This document shows, piece after piece, positions 9,501 to 17,264 of a stretch of DNA of 64,000 bases (the first letter of the stretch is position 1; every line of letters starts with the position of its first letter). The position numbers were made by a program, and so were the translations under genes. Origin of the DNA: Nonlabens xiamenensis (GTDB lineage: Bacteria > Bacteroidota > Bacteroidia > Flavobacteriales > Flavobacteriaceae); the NCBI RefSeq assembly GCF_003865345.1, contig NZ_RMVE01000001.1, positions 744,001 to 808,000 on the forward strand. Direction: 5' to 3'. The notes beneath the pieces were generated by a model, which saw only the letters and a program-made list of their open reading frames with translations, searched no databases and was not told the origin of the DNA.

Positions 9501-9626
9501 TTATTCTTCCTCTTCGTTATCATAAGTCTTGACCGATTTGGGTTGTAAATTGTCATCCTTGGCAATGCCTTTAGCTTTTGGGATGGGATGTTTTCCTTTG
9601 GTTTCCTTGTAATTTGGCGTTTTCAT
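9501..9626 (-). CDS. Small hypothetical protein (41 residues)
   Basis: The reading frame starts MKTPNYKETKGKHPIPKAKG and ends KTYDNEEEE; it is lysine-rich in the front half with an acidic tail. Support for a real gene: an A-rich stretch just upstream of the ATG (reading as TTTT on the plus strand at 9631-9640), a strong hairpin with T-run directly after the stop, and a codon pattern like its neighbours. It has no membrane segment or signal peptide and no recognisable domain. The function is unknown. It is easily missed because of its length. Confidence 0.6.
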   Translation of the reverse strand: MKTPNYKETKGKHPIPKAKGIAKDDNLQPKSVKTYDNEEEE

Positions 9627-9802
9627 AAAATTTGTTTTTTAAAAGATAAAGAAATCCATAGGTTATCCTACACCCACTAACAAAAGTTTAATGCTTTTTA
9701 GCAACGGTTAACATTGGCTTTTTATCGCTTGCTCTTCGTTTTTAAAACTGCAATAGTCCTATAGGTGAATCTAATTAACCATTGAAAATTGGTGTTTCTT
9801 CA

Positions 9803-10678
9803 TTATTTAGGGAGAGAAACATAGGTATCGTCATTTTCCATCATGGGGAAGCTTTTTTCCTCCCAAGCGCTTTTGGCGTGTTCTATTTTTTCTTTGGAGT
9901 GGCTAACAAAGTTCCAATAGATATGTCTTTCTTCTGGAAAGGCTTTTCCACCAAAAAGTAGTAGGTGACTGCCCGCCTTGACCTTGATTTCGCAAGCATC
10001 ATTGGTTTTGCTTACCAACATATTTCCCGCATTAATTTCTTGGCCACAGGCCCATACACCGCCAGTAACCACGGTTATACCTATTTCACCTTTAAGATGG
10101 TCTTTGATATTAAGATTAAAATCCTGTGTGGTAACCACATCTACCATAAAAAGGTCTGAATGCACTGGAACCGGAGAGGTATGGCCGTAGCCGGTGCCTG
10201 CAATCAATTGAAATCTAGCCCCCTGTTCTTCCCATTTAGGTAATTCTGATGGTTCAAAATGATGAAAAGATGGTGCCAAGTCTTCCAAGTCTTTGGGCAA
10301 AGCCACCCAGATCTGATAGCCATGCATGGTAAATGACTTGCCTTTATCTCGCAAGGCTTGGGGAGTGCGTTCCGTATGCGTGACTCCTTTTCCAGCCACC
10401 ATCCAGTTAACCGCGCCAGGAGTGATGACCTGGTCAGTACCAATCCCGTCTTGATGTCTGATCTCTCCCTCCATTAAGTAGGTAAGCGTAGAAAGACCTA
10501 TATGCGGGTGCTGATCCACATCCATATATTGATGAGGTCCCAACTCTGTAGGTCCCATATGATCGATAAAAATAAACGGGCCTACCATACGCTTTTGGCG
10601 GAAGGGTATCAATCTTCCTACCAGAAAATCACCAATATCGCGGCTGCGTTCTTCGATAATTAATCCTGTGTTGGACAT
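9803..10678 (-). CDS. Pirin family protein
   Basis: A 291-residue bicupin of the pirin family. The N-terminal cupin holds the metal ligands in DQHPHIGLSTLTYLMEGEIRHQD (His57/His59 type) and GKGVTHTERTPQ (His/Glu), so a metal (usually Fe) should bind. Bacterial pirins have been reported as quercetin 2,3-dioxygenases or as regulators of central metabolic enzymes; the role here is undetermined. It is cytoplasmic, with no signal peptide. It stands alone between the 41-residue gene and the riboswitch-controlled receptor. A possible distant -7 box TACATTTG lies on the minus strand at 10819-10812, which would leave a 130-base leader. Apart from this and the riboswitch region, 10679-10940 shows nothing I can name. 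Confidence 0.9.
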   Translation of the reverse strand: MSNTGLIIEERSRDIGDFLVGRLIPFRQKRMVGPFIFIDHMGPTELGPHQYMDVDQHPHIGLSTLTYLMEGEIRHQDGIGTDQVITPGAVNWMVAGKGVTHTERTPQALRDKGKSFTMHGYQIWVALPKDLEDLAPSFHHFEPSELPKWEEQGARFQLIAGTGYGHTSPVPVHSDLFMVDVVTTQDFNLNIKDHLKGEIGITVVTGGVWACGQEINAGNMLVSKTNDACEIKVKAGSHLLLFGGKAFPEERHIYWNFVSHSKEKIEHAKSAWEEKSFPMMENDDTYVSLPK

Positions 10679-10946
10679 AACTTATAATTTAATAATTCTC
10701 AACTTATATTCTCGTTGAAATTTACGCAATACTAAGCCAGCACATCAATTGAGGGGGTAAAGACTGTTGTTGTCCAACCAAAAGGAAAATGTAGACTAGC
10801 GCTGTAAAGGTCAAATGTACCTGAAATTTTGGCCTGATTCTTACCTTTTTTGCCCGGCGTGATCCCAGTTTACAGCAGTCATCACCATCGTTTTTACTTC
10901 TATAGCTTTTCTACTTTAAAAAGTCAAATAATCTAAACCGACCATG

Positions 10947-10954
10947 TATCTTTG
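10947..10954 (+). promoter_or_regulatory. -7 box just upstream of the TPP riboswitch
   Basis: TATCTTTG fits TAnnTTTG and ends a few bases before the riboswitch, so the transcript would begin almost exactly at the aptamer. Confidence 0.6.
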
Positions 10955-10957
10955 CCA

Positions 10958-11042
10958 GCGTCTCAAGGGGTGCTGTGTAAAAGCGGCTGAGATTATACCC
11001 GAGGAACCTGGGCGAGTAATGTTGCCAAGGGATAGGAAAAGT
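10958..11042 (+). promoter_or_regulatory. TPP riboswitch (THI element)
   Basis: The conserved core of the thiamine-pyrophosphate aptamer is plain: GGGGTGC near 10967, GCTGAGA at 10985-10991, ACCC at 10997-11000, GAACCTG at 11004-11010, TAATG at 11018-11022 and AAGGGATAGG at 11027-11036. These blocks are in the right order and spacing. It lies 115 bases before the TonB receptor gene on the same strand. A possible expression platform is GAAAAGTA at 11036-11043 pairing with TACTTTTC at 11111-11118, which is inference. Binding of TPP should lower expression of the receptor. Confidence 0.92.
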
Positions 11043-11156
11043 ACTAGTAGTAAAAGCAACACTGGTTGGGATAAACATACACCTTTAGCCAGGTCAGCGT
11101 ATACCACCAATACTTTTCAAGAGCATCCTCTCTAACTTAATATTAACCCAAACCGA

Positions 11157-13382
11157 ATGAATGCCCCTTTCATTGGAACTACAACTGTTCTTATGAAACA
11201 TTTATGTCGCGTTGTCATGGTAGGAGCCCTTTTTTCAACGGGTCTGGCCGCAGCGCAAAACACACAGGAAAAGGATTCGCTCACCGCAGAAAAGCTGGAT
11301 GAGGTACTGGTCAAGGCCGTACGCGTAGATGCCAATTCGCCAATCACCCACAGCAATCTCTCTGAAAAGGAAATTGTTAAAAGAAATCTGGGCCAAGATT
11401 TACCCACCATCATTAATTTCCTACCCTCAGTAGTTACCACGAGTGACGCAGGTGCCGGGATTGGTTACACCAGTTTTAGGGTGCGTGGGGTAGATGCCAG
11501 ATCAACCAACGTTACCATCAATGGTATTCCGTATAATGATGCAGAGTCCCTGGGAACCTTTTTTGTCAATTTAGGGGACTTTTCTTCATCGGTAGAAAGC
11601 CTGCAGTTGCAACGCGGTGTGGGAACCAGTACCAATGGAAGCGGGGCTTTTGGAGCCAGTTTAAACTTGCTTACCGATGCCATTGAATCCGAGGCCTCTG
11701 GTCAAATTTCTAATTCGTTTGGTAGTTTTAACAGCAGGAAACATACGGTAAAATTTTCTACTGGCCTGCTGAATGAACATGTTGAGATCGCCGGTCGCTT
11801 GTCCAATATTGCCTCAGATGGTTTTGTAGACCGTGCCAGCACCGACTTAAAATCCTATTTCCTTCAAGGCTCCTATGTCGATGATAAACGCCTGATCAAG
11901 GCCATTACGTTTGGTGGGGAGGAAGTCACCTATCAATCATGGTTTGGGCTAACGCCTGAGCAGCTGGCTGAGGACCGCCAATTCAATCCCGCTGGCCAAT
12001 ACACGGATGAAAATGGAGAAACAAGATTCTATGACCGCGAGGTGGATGATTACCGACAAGACCACTACCAGCTGCACTGGAACGAGCGTTTTGACAACAA
12101 ATGGTCAGCAAATTTAGGCTTGAACTACACCTACGGTCGTGGCTTCTTTGAACAATTTCGCGAGGATGACGATTTTGATACCTACGGATTTGACCCATTG
12201 GTTGTTAACGGTCAACCTGTTAATACCACAGACCTTGTGCGTCGTCGCTGGTTAGACAATGATTATTATGTGGCCAACCTCAATCTGAATTACAAGGACA
12301 ATAAGGCCGATATTCTAACGGGAGTTTCCTTCAGTCACTATGATGGAGATCATTATGGTGAGGTGATCTGGGCGCGTTTTGCCTCCCAAAGCGAGATTCG
12401 GGATCGTTATTATGGTGGGAATGGAAAGAAGAATGATGTTTCCGCTTTCGCGAAAGCGAACATTAAACTCGATGACAAATTCCAGTTGTATGCCGATCTA
12501 CAGGTGCGTAACGTCAATTATGAGACTTCGGGAATCGACTCTGATTTGGCGGCATTCAACGTAGATGAGAATTATACGTTTTTCAATCCGAAAGCAGGCT
12601 TGACTTATGCCTTTGACACCAGCAACGATTTCTACTTTTCTTATGCAAGGGCAAATAGAGAACCCAATAGAGATGACTTTCAAAACAATCCAGAGATCGA
12701 GCCCGAGCAACTCAATGATTTTGAATTGGGCTGGCGACACCGCAAGGGGAATTTCAGTTTGAATGCCAATGCTTATTTTATGTATTACAACCAGCAACTC
12801 GTATTGACCGGTGCCATCAATGATGTCGGGGCTTTGATCAGAGAAAATTCTGGAGAGAGTTATAGGTTGGGCCTAGAACTAGAAGCCAATGTTCAACTCG
12901 GGAAGAAATGGTTGCTTCAACCCAATCTTACGTTAAGCAGCAACAAAAACCTGGAGACCGTCCGATCTTTTGATGGAGAAATTCAAAACTTGGGCAGTAC
13001 TGATATTGCCTACTCTCCTGAAGTCATTGCCGCCAATGCTGTAGTTTTTCAGCCAGTAAAATCATTACAAATATCACTGTTGAGCAAATATGTAGGTCAG
13101 CAATTTATGAGTAATACCGAGGCGTCGCTGTCCCAATTGGATGACTTCTTTATCAATGATTTGAACTTGGTTTATACCATTGAGACCAATTCCATATTTG
13201 AAAGTGTTGTTTTCACTGGATTGGTGAATAATATTTTTGATGTGGAATACATCTCAAATGGTTATTACTTTTCCTTTGACGACGACTTTTCTAATCCAGG
13301 GACTGTTACAACGGTAGAAGGAGTCGGCTACTATCCGCAGGCGGGTGTTAACTATTTATTAGGTGCGACCTTTAACTTTTAA
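11157..13382 (+). CDS. TonB-dependent receptor under TPP control (likely thiamine uptake)
   Basis: A 741-residue outer-membrane receptor without a carboxypeptidase-like domain. It has a signal peptide (MKHLCRVVMVGALFSTGLAAAQ if ATG 11193 is used; ATG 11157 adds 12 residues), a TonB-box-like region DEVLVKAVRV, a plug with GYTSFRVRGVDARSTNVTINGIPYNDAES and SLQLQRGVGTSTNGSGAFG, and a long barrel ending in aromatic F (LLGATFNF). The TPP riboswitch upstream points to import of thiamine or a precursor; TPP-regulated TonB receptors (Omr1 type) have been predicted in Bacteroidota by comparative genomics. No inner-membrane thiamine transporter or thi gene is next to it here. A terminator follows at 13405. 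Confidence 0.88.
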   Translation: MNAPFIGTTTVLMKHLCRVVMVGALFSTGLAAAQNTQEKDSLTAEKLDEVLVKAVRVDANSPITHSNLSEKEIVKRNLGQDLPTIINFLPSVVTTSDAGAGIGYTSFRVRGVDARSTNVTINGIPYNDAESLGTFFVNLGDFSSSVESLQLQRGVGTSTNGSGAFGASLNLLTDAIESEASGQISNSFGSFNSRKHTVKFSTGLLNEHVEIAGRLSNIASDGFVDRASTDLKSYFLQGSYVDDKRLIKAITFGGEEVTYQSWFGLTPEQLAEDRQFNPAGQYTDENGETRFYDREVDDYRQDHYQLHWNERFDNKWSANLGLNYTYGRGFFEQFREDDDFDTYGFDPLVVNGQPVNTTDLVRRRWLDNDYYVANLNLNYKDNKADILTGVSFSHYDGDHYGEVIWARFASQSEIRDRYYGGNGKKNDVSAFAKANIKLDDKFQLYADLQVRNVNYETSGIDSDLAAFNVDENYTFFNPKAGLTYAFDTSNDFYFSYARANREPNRDDFQNNPEIEPEQLNDFELGWRHRKGNFSLNANAYFMYYNQQLVLTGAINDVGALIRENSGESYRLGLELEANVQLGKKWLLQPNLTLSSNKNLETVRSFDGEIQNLGSTDIAYSPEVIAANAVVFQPVKSLQISLLSKYVGQQFMSNTEASLSQLDDFFINDLNLVYTIETNSIFESVVFTGLVNNIFDVEYISNGYYFSFDDDFSNPGTVTTVEGVGYYPQAGVNYLLGATFNF
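12443..12458. repeat. Iterated palindrome, perfect 16-mer copy
   Basis: CGCTTTCGCGAAAGCG inside the thiamine-type TonB receptor gene, read as AFAKA in the barrel region. Confidence 0.95.
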
Positions 13383-13404
13383 GGCCTCTAATGTTAGTAT
13401 AAAT

Positions 13405-13442
13405 AAGCATCTTGACCCTTGTTTGGGTTGAGGTGCTTTTTT
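13405..13442 (+). terminator. Terminator of the TPP-controlled receptor gene
   Basis: The stem AAGCATCTTGACCC/GGGTTGAGGTGCTT (with G-U pairs and mismatches tolerated) is followed by a T-run that overlaps the stop codon of the convergent lipoprotein gene. Confidence 0.75.
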
Positions 13443-13869
13443 AATTGGATACACGGATGATGTTACCACTCTTGACCACCCGATAGGCTTTCATTCCAAA
13501 CCTGCCTTCCCCCTCAATGGGCCGGCCAGTCAGAATATTGTATTTATTGATGTCATCGGTACAGGGGCAAGTGGCCTCAATACCCGAAATGGTCATTGTT
13601 GAACAGGAGTTGGGGGCGTGGTTGGGATCGCTCAATTCATAGGCAACATATTGCTCATTGTTGAAGTGATAAATCACAAAACCACGGATACCTGCGCTAT
13701 TGACAACTACGGATGTGCCTGGAAAATTGAGGGTGGAGTATTGCGGTAGGCTGGTGTTGATATCAAATTGGAATCCTATATCTACCAAAAATGGATTTTG
13801 TCTACCGTCATCATCACTGGAACAGGCCAGCAATGCTCCCAACAACAATAAGGCAAGAATTCTACGCAT
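13441..13869 (-). CDS. Rieske-like lipoprotein, cluster ligands apparently lost
   Basis: A 142-residue lipoprotein starting MRRILALLLLGALLACSSDDD: a short signal peptide and lipobox LLAC, then an acidic DDD linker. This start (13869) is chosen over an upstream one because the signal begins there. The C-terminal half resembles Rieske-fold proteins common in this family: HAPNSCSTM and CPCTDDINKYN sit where the two cluster-binding boxes would be, followed by RPIEGEGRFGMKAYRVVKSGNIIRVSN. The full C-x-H pairs are absent, so a [2Fe-2S] cluster is doubtful. The assignment is inference from pattern, and the function is unknown. It is convergent with the TonB receptor and lies ahead of greA on the other strand. 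Confidence 0.6.
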   Translation of the reverse strand: MRRILALLLLGALLACSSDDDGRQNPFLVDIGFQFDINTSLPQYSTLNFPGTSVVVNSAGIRGFVIYHFNNEQYVAYELSDPNHAPNSCSTMTISGIEATCPCTDDINKYNILTGRPIEGEGRFGMKAYRVVKSGNIIRVSN

Positions 13870-14074
13870 GTATGTTTGTTTGATATTCTGTATCAAAGGT
13901 ATAACGTTATGATTAGGTTTTAGTATATTTGTTTGACAATCCCGCAGCAATGATGGGATTTTGTTTTTTAAGGTCATGGGCTCATAAATGGCGTCTATTT
14001 CCTCTTTAATGGTCAGGAATTTAGAGCGATTGACCCTGGATCATTGACCATTTCATTTAAATCTTTTGACAATC

Positions 14075-14551
14075 ATGAGTAACGTATCATATTATACCGA
14101 AGAAGGACTAAAAAAATTAAAGGACGAATTAAGCCACCTGAAGGATGTGGAGCGTCCCGCCGCTTCCCAAGCTATTGCCGAGGCCAGGGATAAAGGTGAC
14201 TTGAGTGAAAATGCTGAATACGATGCGGCCAAAGAAGCCCAAGGAATGCTGGAAATGCGCATTTCTAAACTTGAAGCTATTGTAGCTAATGCTCGGATTA
14301 TTGATGAGAACAGTCTTGATCTTTCAAAAGCTTTGATCCACAGTACGGTAAAGATCAAAAACTTGAACAATAAGATGATCATGAATTATAAATTGGTTGC
14401 GCAAAGTGAAGCCGACCTTTCTAAAGGTCATATTTCTGTAGAGTCTCCTATTGGAAAGGCTCTGCTGGGTAAACAGGTGGGTGATGTTGCCGAGGCTCAG
14501 GTACCGGTAGGAAGTATAAAACTTGAAGTCCTGGAAATTTCAAGAGACTGA
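14075..14551 (+). CDS. greA: Transcription elongation factor GreA
   Basis: A 158-residue Gre factor that rescues backtracked RNA polymerase by stimulating transcript cleavage in the secondary channel. It has an N-terminal coiled coil with the acidic tip DKGDLSENAEYDAAKEAQG (about residues 39-57, with the catalytic Asp and Glu) and a C-terminal FKBP-like domain ending ESPIGKALLGKQVGD and LEVLEISRD. The start is ATG 14075 (MSNVSYYTEEGLKKL). The HIT gene starts 1 base after the stop, so they form an operon. Confidence 0.96.
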   Translation: MSNVSYYTEEGLKKLKDELSHLKDVERPAASQAIAEARDKGDLSENAEYDAAKEAQGMLEMRISKLEAIVANARIIDENSLDLSKALIHSTVKIKNLNNKMIMNYKLVAQSEADLSKGHISVESPIGKALLGKQVGDVAEAQVPVGSIKLEVLEISRD

Positions 14552-14552
14552 T

Positions 14553-14945
14553 ATGAGTATTTTTACTAAAATCATCGCGGGAGAAATTCCTACTTATAAA
14601 GTAGCTGAAACAGATCAGTTCTATGCTTTTCTCGATATCAATCCCAATGCACCAGGTCATACTTTGTGCGTTCCCAAAAAAGAGGTCAATAAACTTTTTG
14701 ATTTAGATCAGGAAACTTATGACGGTTTGATGTCGTTCAGCAGGAAGGTTGCGCTCGCTCTGAGAGAAGAAGTAAGTTGTCTTAGGATCGGCATGTCTGT
14801 GATTGGGTTAGAGGTCCCACATGTGCACGTTCATCTGATCCCTTTAAGAAGCATGGAAGACATGAGGTTTGTCAACAAGGTGCAGTTGGATCAAGAGCAA
14901 ATGCAGGACATCGCTGATCGAGTCCGAAAAAGATTTGAGCAGTAG
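14553..14945 (+). CDS. HIT family protein (nucleotide hydrolase)
   Basis: A 130-residue histidine-triad protein. FLDINPNAPGHTLCVPKKE is the nucleotide-binding part, and the triad HVHVHLIPL (near residues 90-98) holds the nucleophilic His. Such proteins hydrolyse nucleoside phosphoramidates or AMP conjugates in the cytoplasm. The start is ATG 14553, one base after the greA stop. It is tightly coupled to greA, a pairing frequent in this family. Confidence 0.92.
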   Translation: MSIFTKIIAGEIPTYKVAETDQFYAFLDINPNAPGHTLCVPKKEVNKLFDLDQETYDGLMSFSRKVALALREEVSCLRIGMSVIGLEVPHVHVHLIPLRSMEDMRFVNKVQLDQEQMQDIADRVRKRFEQ

Positions 14946-14971
14946 TAAGCTGCCCCAGCATTGTTTGACAA

Positions 14972-15421
14972 TCAATTCAAGCTGCGTTTTCTATCAAAGA
15001 ATTCCCTAAGAAGTAGGCTACATTCTTGTTCTAGTATACCAGATACAACTTGGGTTTTTGGATGTAAGCAGGAGCCCATGTTTTGGTAACCCCTGTCCAG
15101 ATCCCTTGCGCCAAATACTAATGTTCCCATCTGCGACCAGTACAGTGCCCCTGCACACATCTGGCATGGTTCCAAGGTTACATACAGGCTACAATCTTTG
15201 AGATATTTTCCGCCTGTAAATCCTGATGCAGCGGTGATAGCCTGCATTTCAGCGTGGGCGGTGACATCGGTCAAGGTTTCTGTGAGGTTATGGCCCTTGG
15301 CAATAATGCGATTTTGCGTAACGATAACGGCACCTACTGGGATTTCATCCCTGTCAAAAGCGGCTTGGGCCTCTTGCAGGGCTTTTTCCATAAAATAGCG
15401 GTGGTCAAAGGGCTCGATCAT
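14972..15421 (-). CDS. tadA: tRNA adenosine deaminase / nucleoside deaminase
   Basis: A 149-residue cytidine-deaminase-fold enzyme. The zinc site and catalytic Glu are visible in TAHAEMQAI (about residues 54-62) and EPCQMCAGAL (about 85-94). Features such as FMEKALQEAQAAFDRDEIPVGAVIV match TadA, which converts A34 to inosine in tRNA-Arg(ACG). It is divergent from dxs. Its ATG lies only 4 bases after a -7 box TAGTTTTG (15433-15426), so the mRNA may be nearly leaderless. Confidence 0.9.
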   Translation of the reverse strand: MIEPFDHRYFMEKALQEAQAAFDRDEIPVGAVIVTQNRIIAKGHNLTETLTDVTAHAEMQAITAASGFTGGKYLKDCSLYVTLEPCQMCAGALYWSQMGTLVFGARDLDRGYQNMGSCLHPKTQVVSGILEQECSLLLREFFDRKRSLN

Positions 15422-15425
15422 CTTA

Positions 15426-15487
15426 CAAAACTAAGCATTCATCTCTGACTAATTTCTATATTTTCAAAAAGCCTTGGCGTACCTTTG
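15426..15487. promoter_or_regulatory. Divergent -7 boxes of tadA and dxs
   Basis: TAGTTTTG on the minus strand (15433-15426) and TACCTTTG on the plus strand (15480-15487) each fit TAnnTTTG. Each is separated from its gene's ATG by just 4 bases. The -33 elements are weak: no TTG stands at the usual distance. Confidence 0.5.
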
Positions 15488-15491
15488 AAAC

Positions 15492-17264
15492 ATGGTAAGA
15501 TCCTTACTTTCCCAAATTGATGATCCAGCAGATTTAAGACAACTGGAGACCGAACAATTACCTCAATTGGCTGGCGAACTGCGTGATTTCATCATTGATG
15601 TCGTGGCAACCAAAGAAGGACATTTGGGCGCAAGTCTGGGTGTGGTAGAGCTTACCATCGCATTGCATTATGTGTTCCAAACTCCCAAAGACTTGTTGGT
15701 CTGGGACGTGGGACACCAAGCCTATGGGCACAAAATTTTGACTGGTAGGAGAGTTGATTTTCATACCAATCGGGATCTGGGTGGTTTGTCGGGATTTCCC
15801 AAAAGAGCCGAAAGTGTTTACGATACCTTTGGCACAGGTCATAGTTCCACTGCCATTAGTGCTGCATTGGGAATGGCCATGGCCAGTGCATTAAAAGGTG
15901 TAGATACTAAGCATGTGGCGGTAGTAGGGGATGCCAGTATTGCCAGTGGGATGGCTTTTGAAGCTTTAAACCATGCAGGTGTGAGCGGTGCAGATCTCTT
16001 GGTCATTCTCAACGACAATGCGATTGGAATAGACCCTAGTGTAGGCGCTCTGAAGGACTACCTCACGAAAACAAAATCAGGTAAGGTTACCGGAAGGGAT
16101 AACATTTTTGAGGCGTTAAATTTTGACTATTCAGGACCTATCGATGGACATAATCTGGAGCTGTTGATCCAAGAATTGAATCGGCAACGATCACTTTCAG
16201 GTCCTAGATTGCTTCATGTGCGTACCCTTAAAGGCAAAGGACTAAAACAAGCCGAGCAAGATCAGGTGCGCTATCACGCTCCTGGAAAGTTTGATAAATA
16301 TACAGGTGAGATTCCTGCTAGTGATACCAGTGAGCTTCCGCCAAAATTCCAGGATGTGTTTGGGATTACATTGACCGAATTGGCTGCAAAGAATCCAAAA
16401 GTCGTAGGGATTACTCCTGCCATGCCTACCGGAAGTTCAATGAAGATAATGATGGATGCCTATCCGGATCGGGCTTTTGATGTGGGTATTGCAGAACAAC
16501 ATGCCGTCACTCTTGCTGCTGGTATGGTCACTCAGGGATTGGTCCCGTTTTGTAATATTTACTCTACATTTCTTCAACGAGCCTACGATCAGGTCGTACA
16601 TGATGTCGCATTGCAGAAATTGCCAGTGGTCTTCTGCCTTGACCGAGCAGGACTGGTCGGTAAGGATGGTGCAACACATCACGGTGTATATGACCTGGCC
16701 TATTTAAACTGCATTCCTAATATGATCCTTTCAGCGCCCATGGATGCTATCGAACTGCGCCAGATGATGTACACAGCTTCACAAGGACTGAACCAGCCCA
16801 TCGCTATCAGATATCCCAGGGGACGAGGACAATTGCGGGATTGGCAAGTAGACTTCAGGGAGATAAAACTGGGAAAGGCCCGTGTACTCCACCAATCCTC
16901 AAAAATTGCGGTCCTTAGTTTGGGAAGCATTGGTAGCATGGTGCAGGATGCGATCGTCGACCTGCAATTCAAACCTACGCACGTAGATATGCGATTTCTC
17001 AAGCCATTGGACACCCAAGTGTTGGATGAAATTATTGAACATCATGAACATATCATCACTATTGAGGATGGTTGTGTGATAGGAGGTCTTGGAAGTATGG
17101 TAACCGACTATGTTTCCTCAAAACGAGGCTTAGGTTCAGTCCCTGTGATTCATCGTTTAGGGATTCCAGATCAATTTATCGAACATGGTTCTACGGCAGA
17201 ATTACACAAGCTAGCAGGGATTGATCGTGATACTTTAACAGCGCTAATTATGAGGCTGGTCTAG
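15492..17264 (+). CDS. dxs: 1-deoxy-D-xylulose-5-phosphate synthase
   Basis: A 590-residue ThDP-dependent transketolase-family enzyme joining pyruvate and glyceraldehyde 3-phosphate to DXP, the entry to the MEP isoprenoid route and also a thiamine/pyridoxal precursor. Visible are VWDVGHQAYGHKILTGR and FGTGHSSTAISAALGMA, the ThDP/Mg motif GDASIASGMAFEALNHAG with a later NDN, and the pyrimidine-binding DVGIAEQHAVTLAAGM. It is slightly shorter than the 620-640 residues common elsewhere but complete. No other in-frame ATG lies nearby. The stop codon TAG (17262-17264) overlaps the stop of the convergent gene through the palindrome CTAG at 17261-17264. Confidence 0.96.
   Translation: MVRSLLSQIDDPADLRQLETEQLPQLAGELRDFIIDVVATKEGHLGASLGVVELTIALHYVFQTPKDLLVWDVGHQAYGHKILTGRRVDFHTNRDLGGLSGFPKRAESVYDTFGTGHSSTAISAALGMAMASALKGVDTKHVAVVGDASIASGMAFEALNHAGVSGADLLVILNDNAIGIDPSVGALKDYLTKTKSGKVTGRDNIFEALNFDYSGPIDGHNLELLIQELNRQRSLSGPRLLHVRTLKGKGLKQAEQDQVRYHAPGKFDKYTGEIPASDTSELPPKFQDVFGITLTELAAKNPKVVGITPAMPTGSSMKIMMDAYPDRAFDVGIAEQHAVTLAAGMVTQGLVPFCNIYSTFLQRAYDQVVHDVALQKLPVVFCLDRAGLVGKDGATHHGVYDLAYLNCIPNMILSAPMDAIELRQMMYTASQGLNQPIAIRYPRGRGQLRDWQVDFREIKLGKARVLHQSSKIAVLSLGSIGSMVQDAIVDLQFKPTHVDMRFLKPLDTQVLDEIIEHHEHIITIEDGCVIGGLGSMVTDYVSSKRGLGSVPVIHRLGIPDQFIEHGSTAELHKLAGIDRDTLTALIMRLV

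Noticed and set aside
12131-12170. AATTTCGCGAGGAT in the TonB receptor gene as a palindrome copy
   Set aside because: It shares only the central TTTCGCGA and lacks both GC arms.
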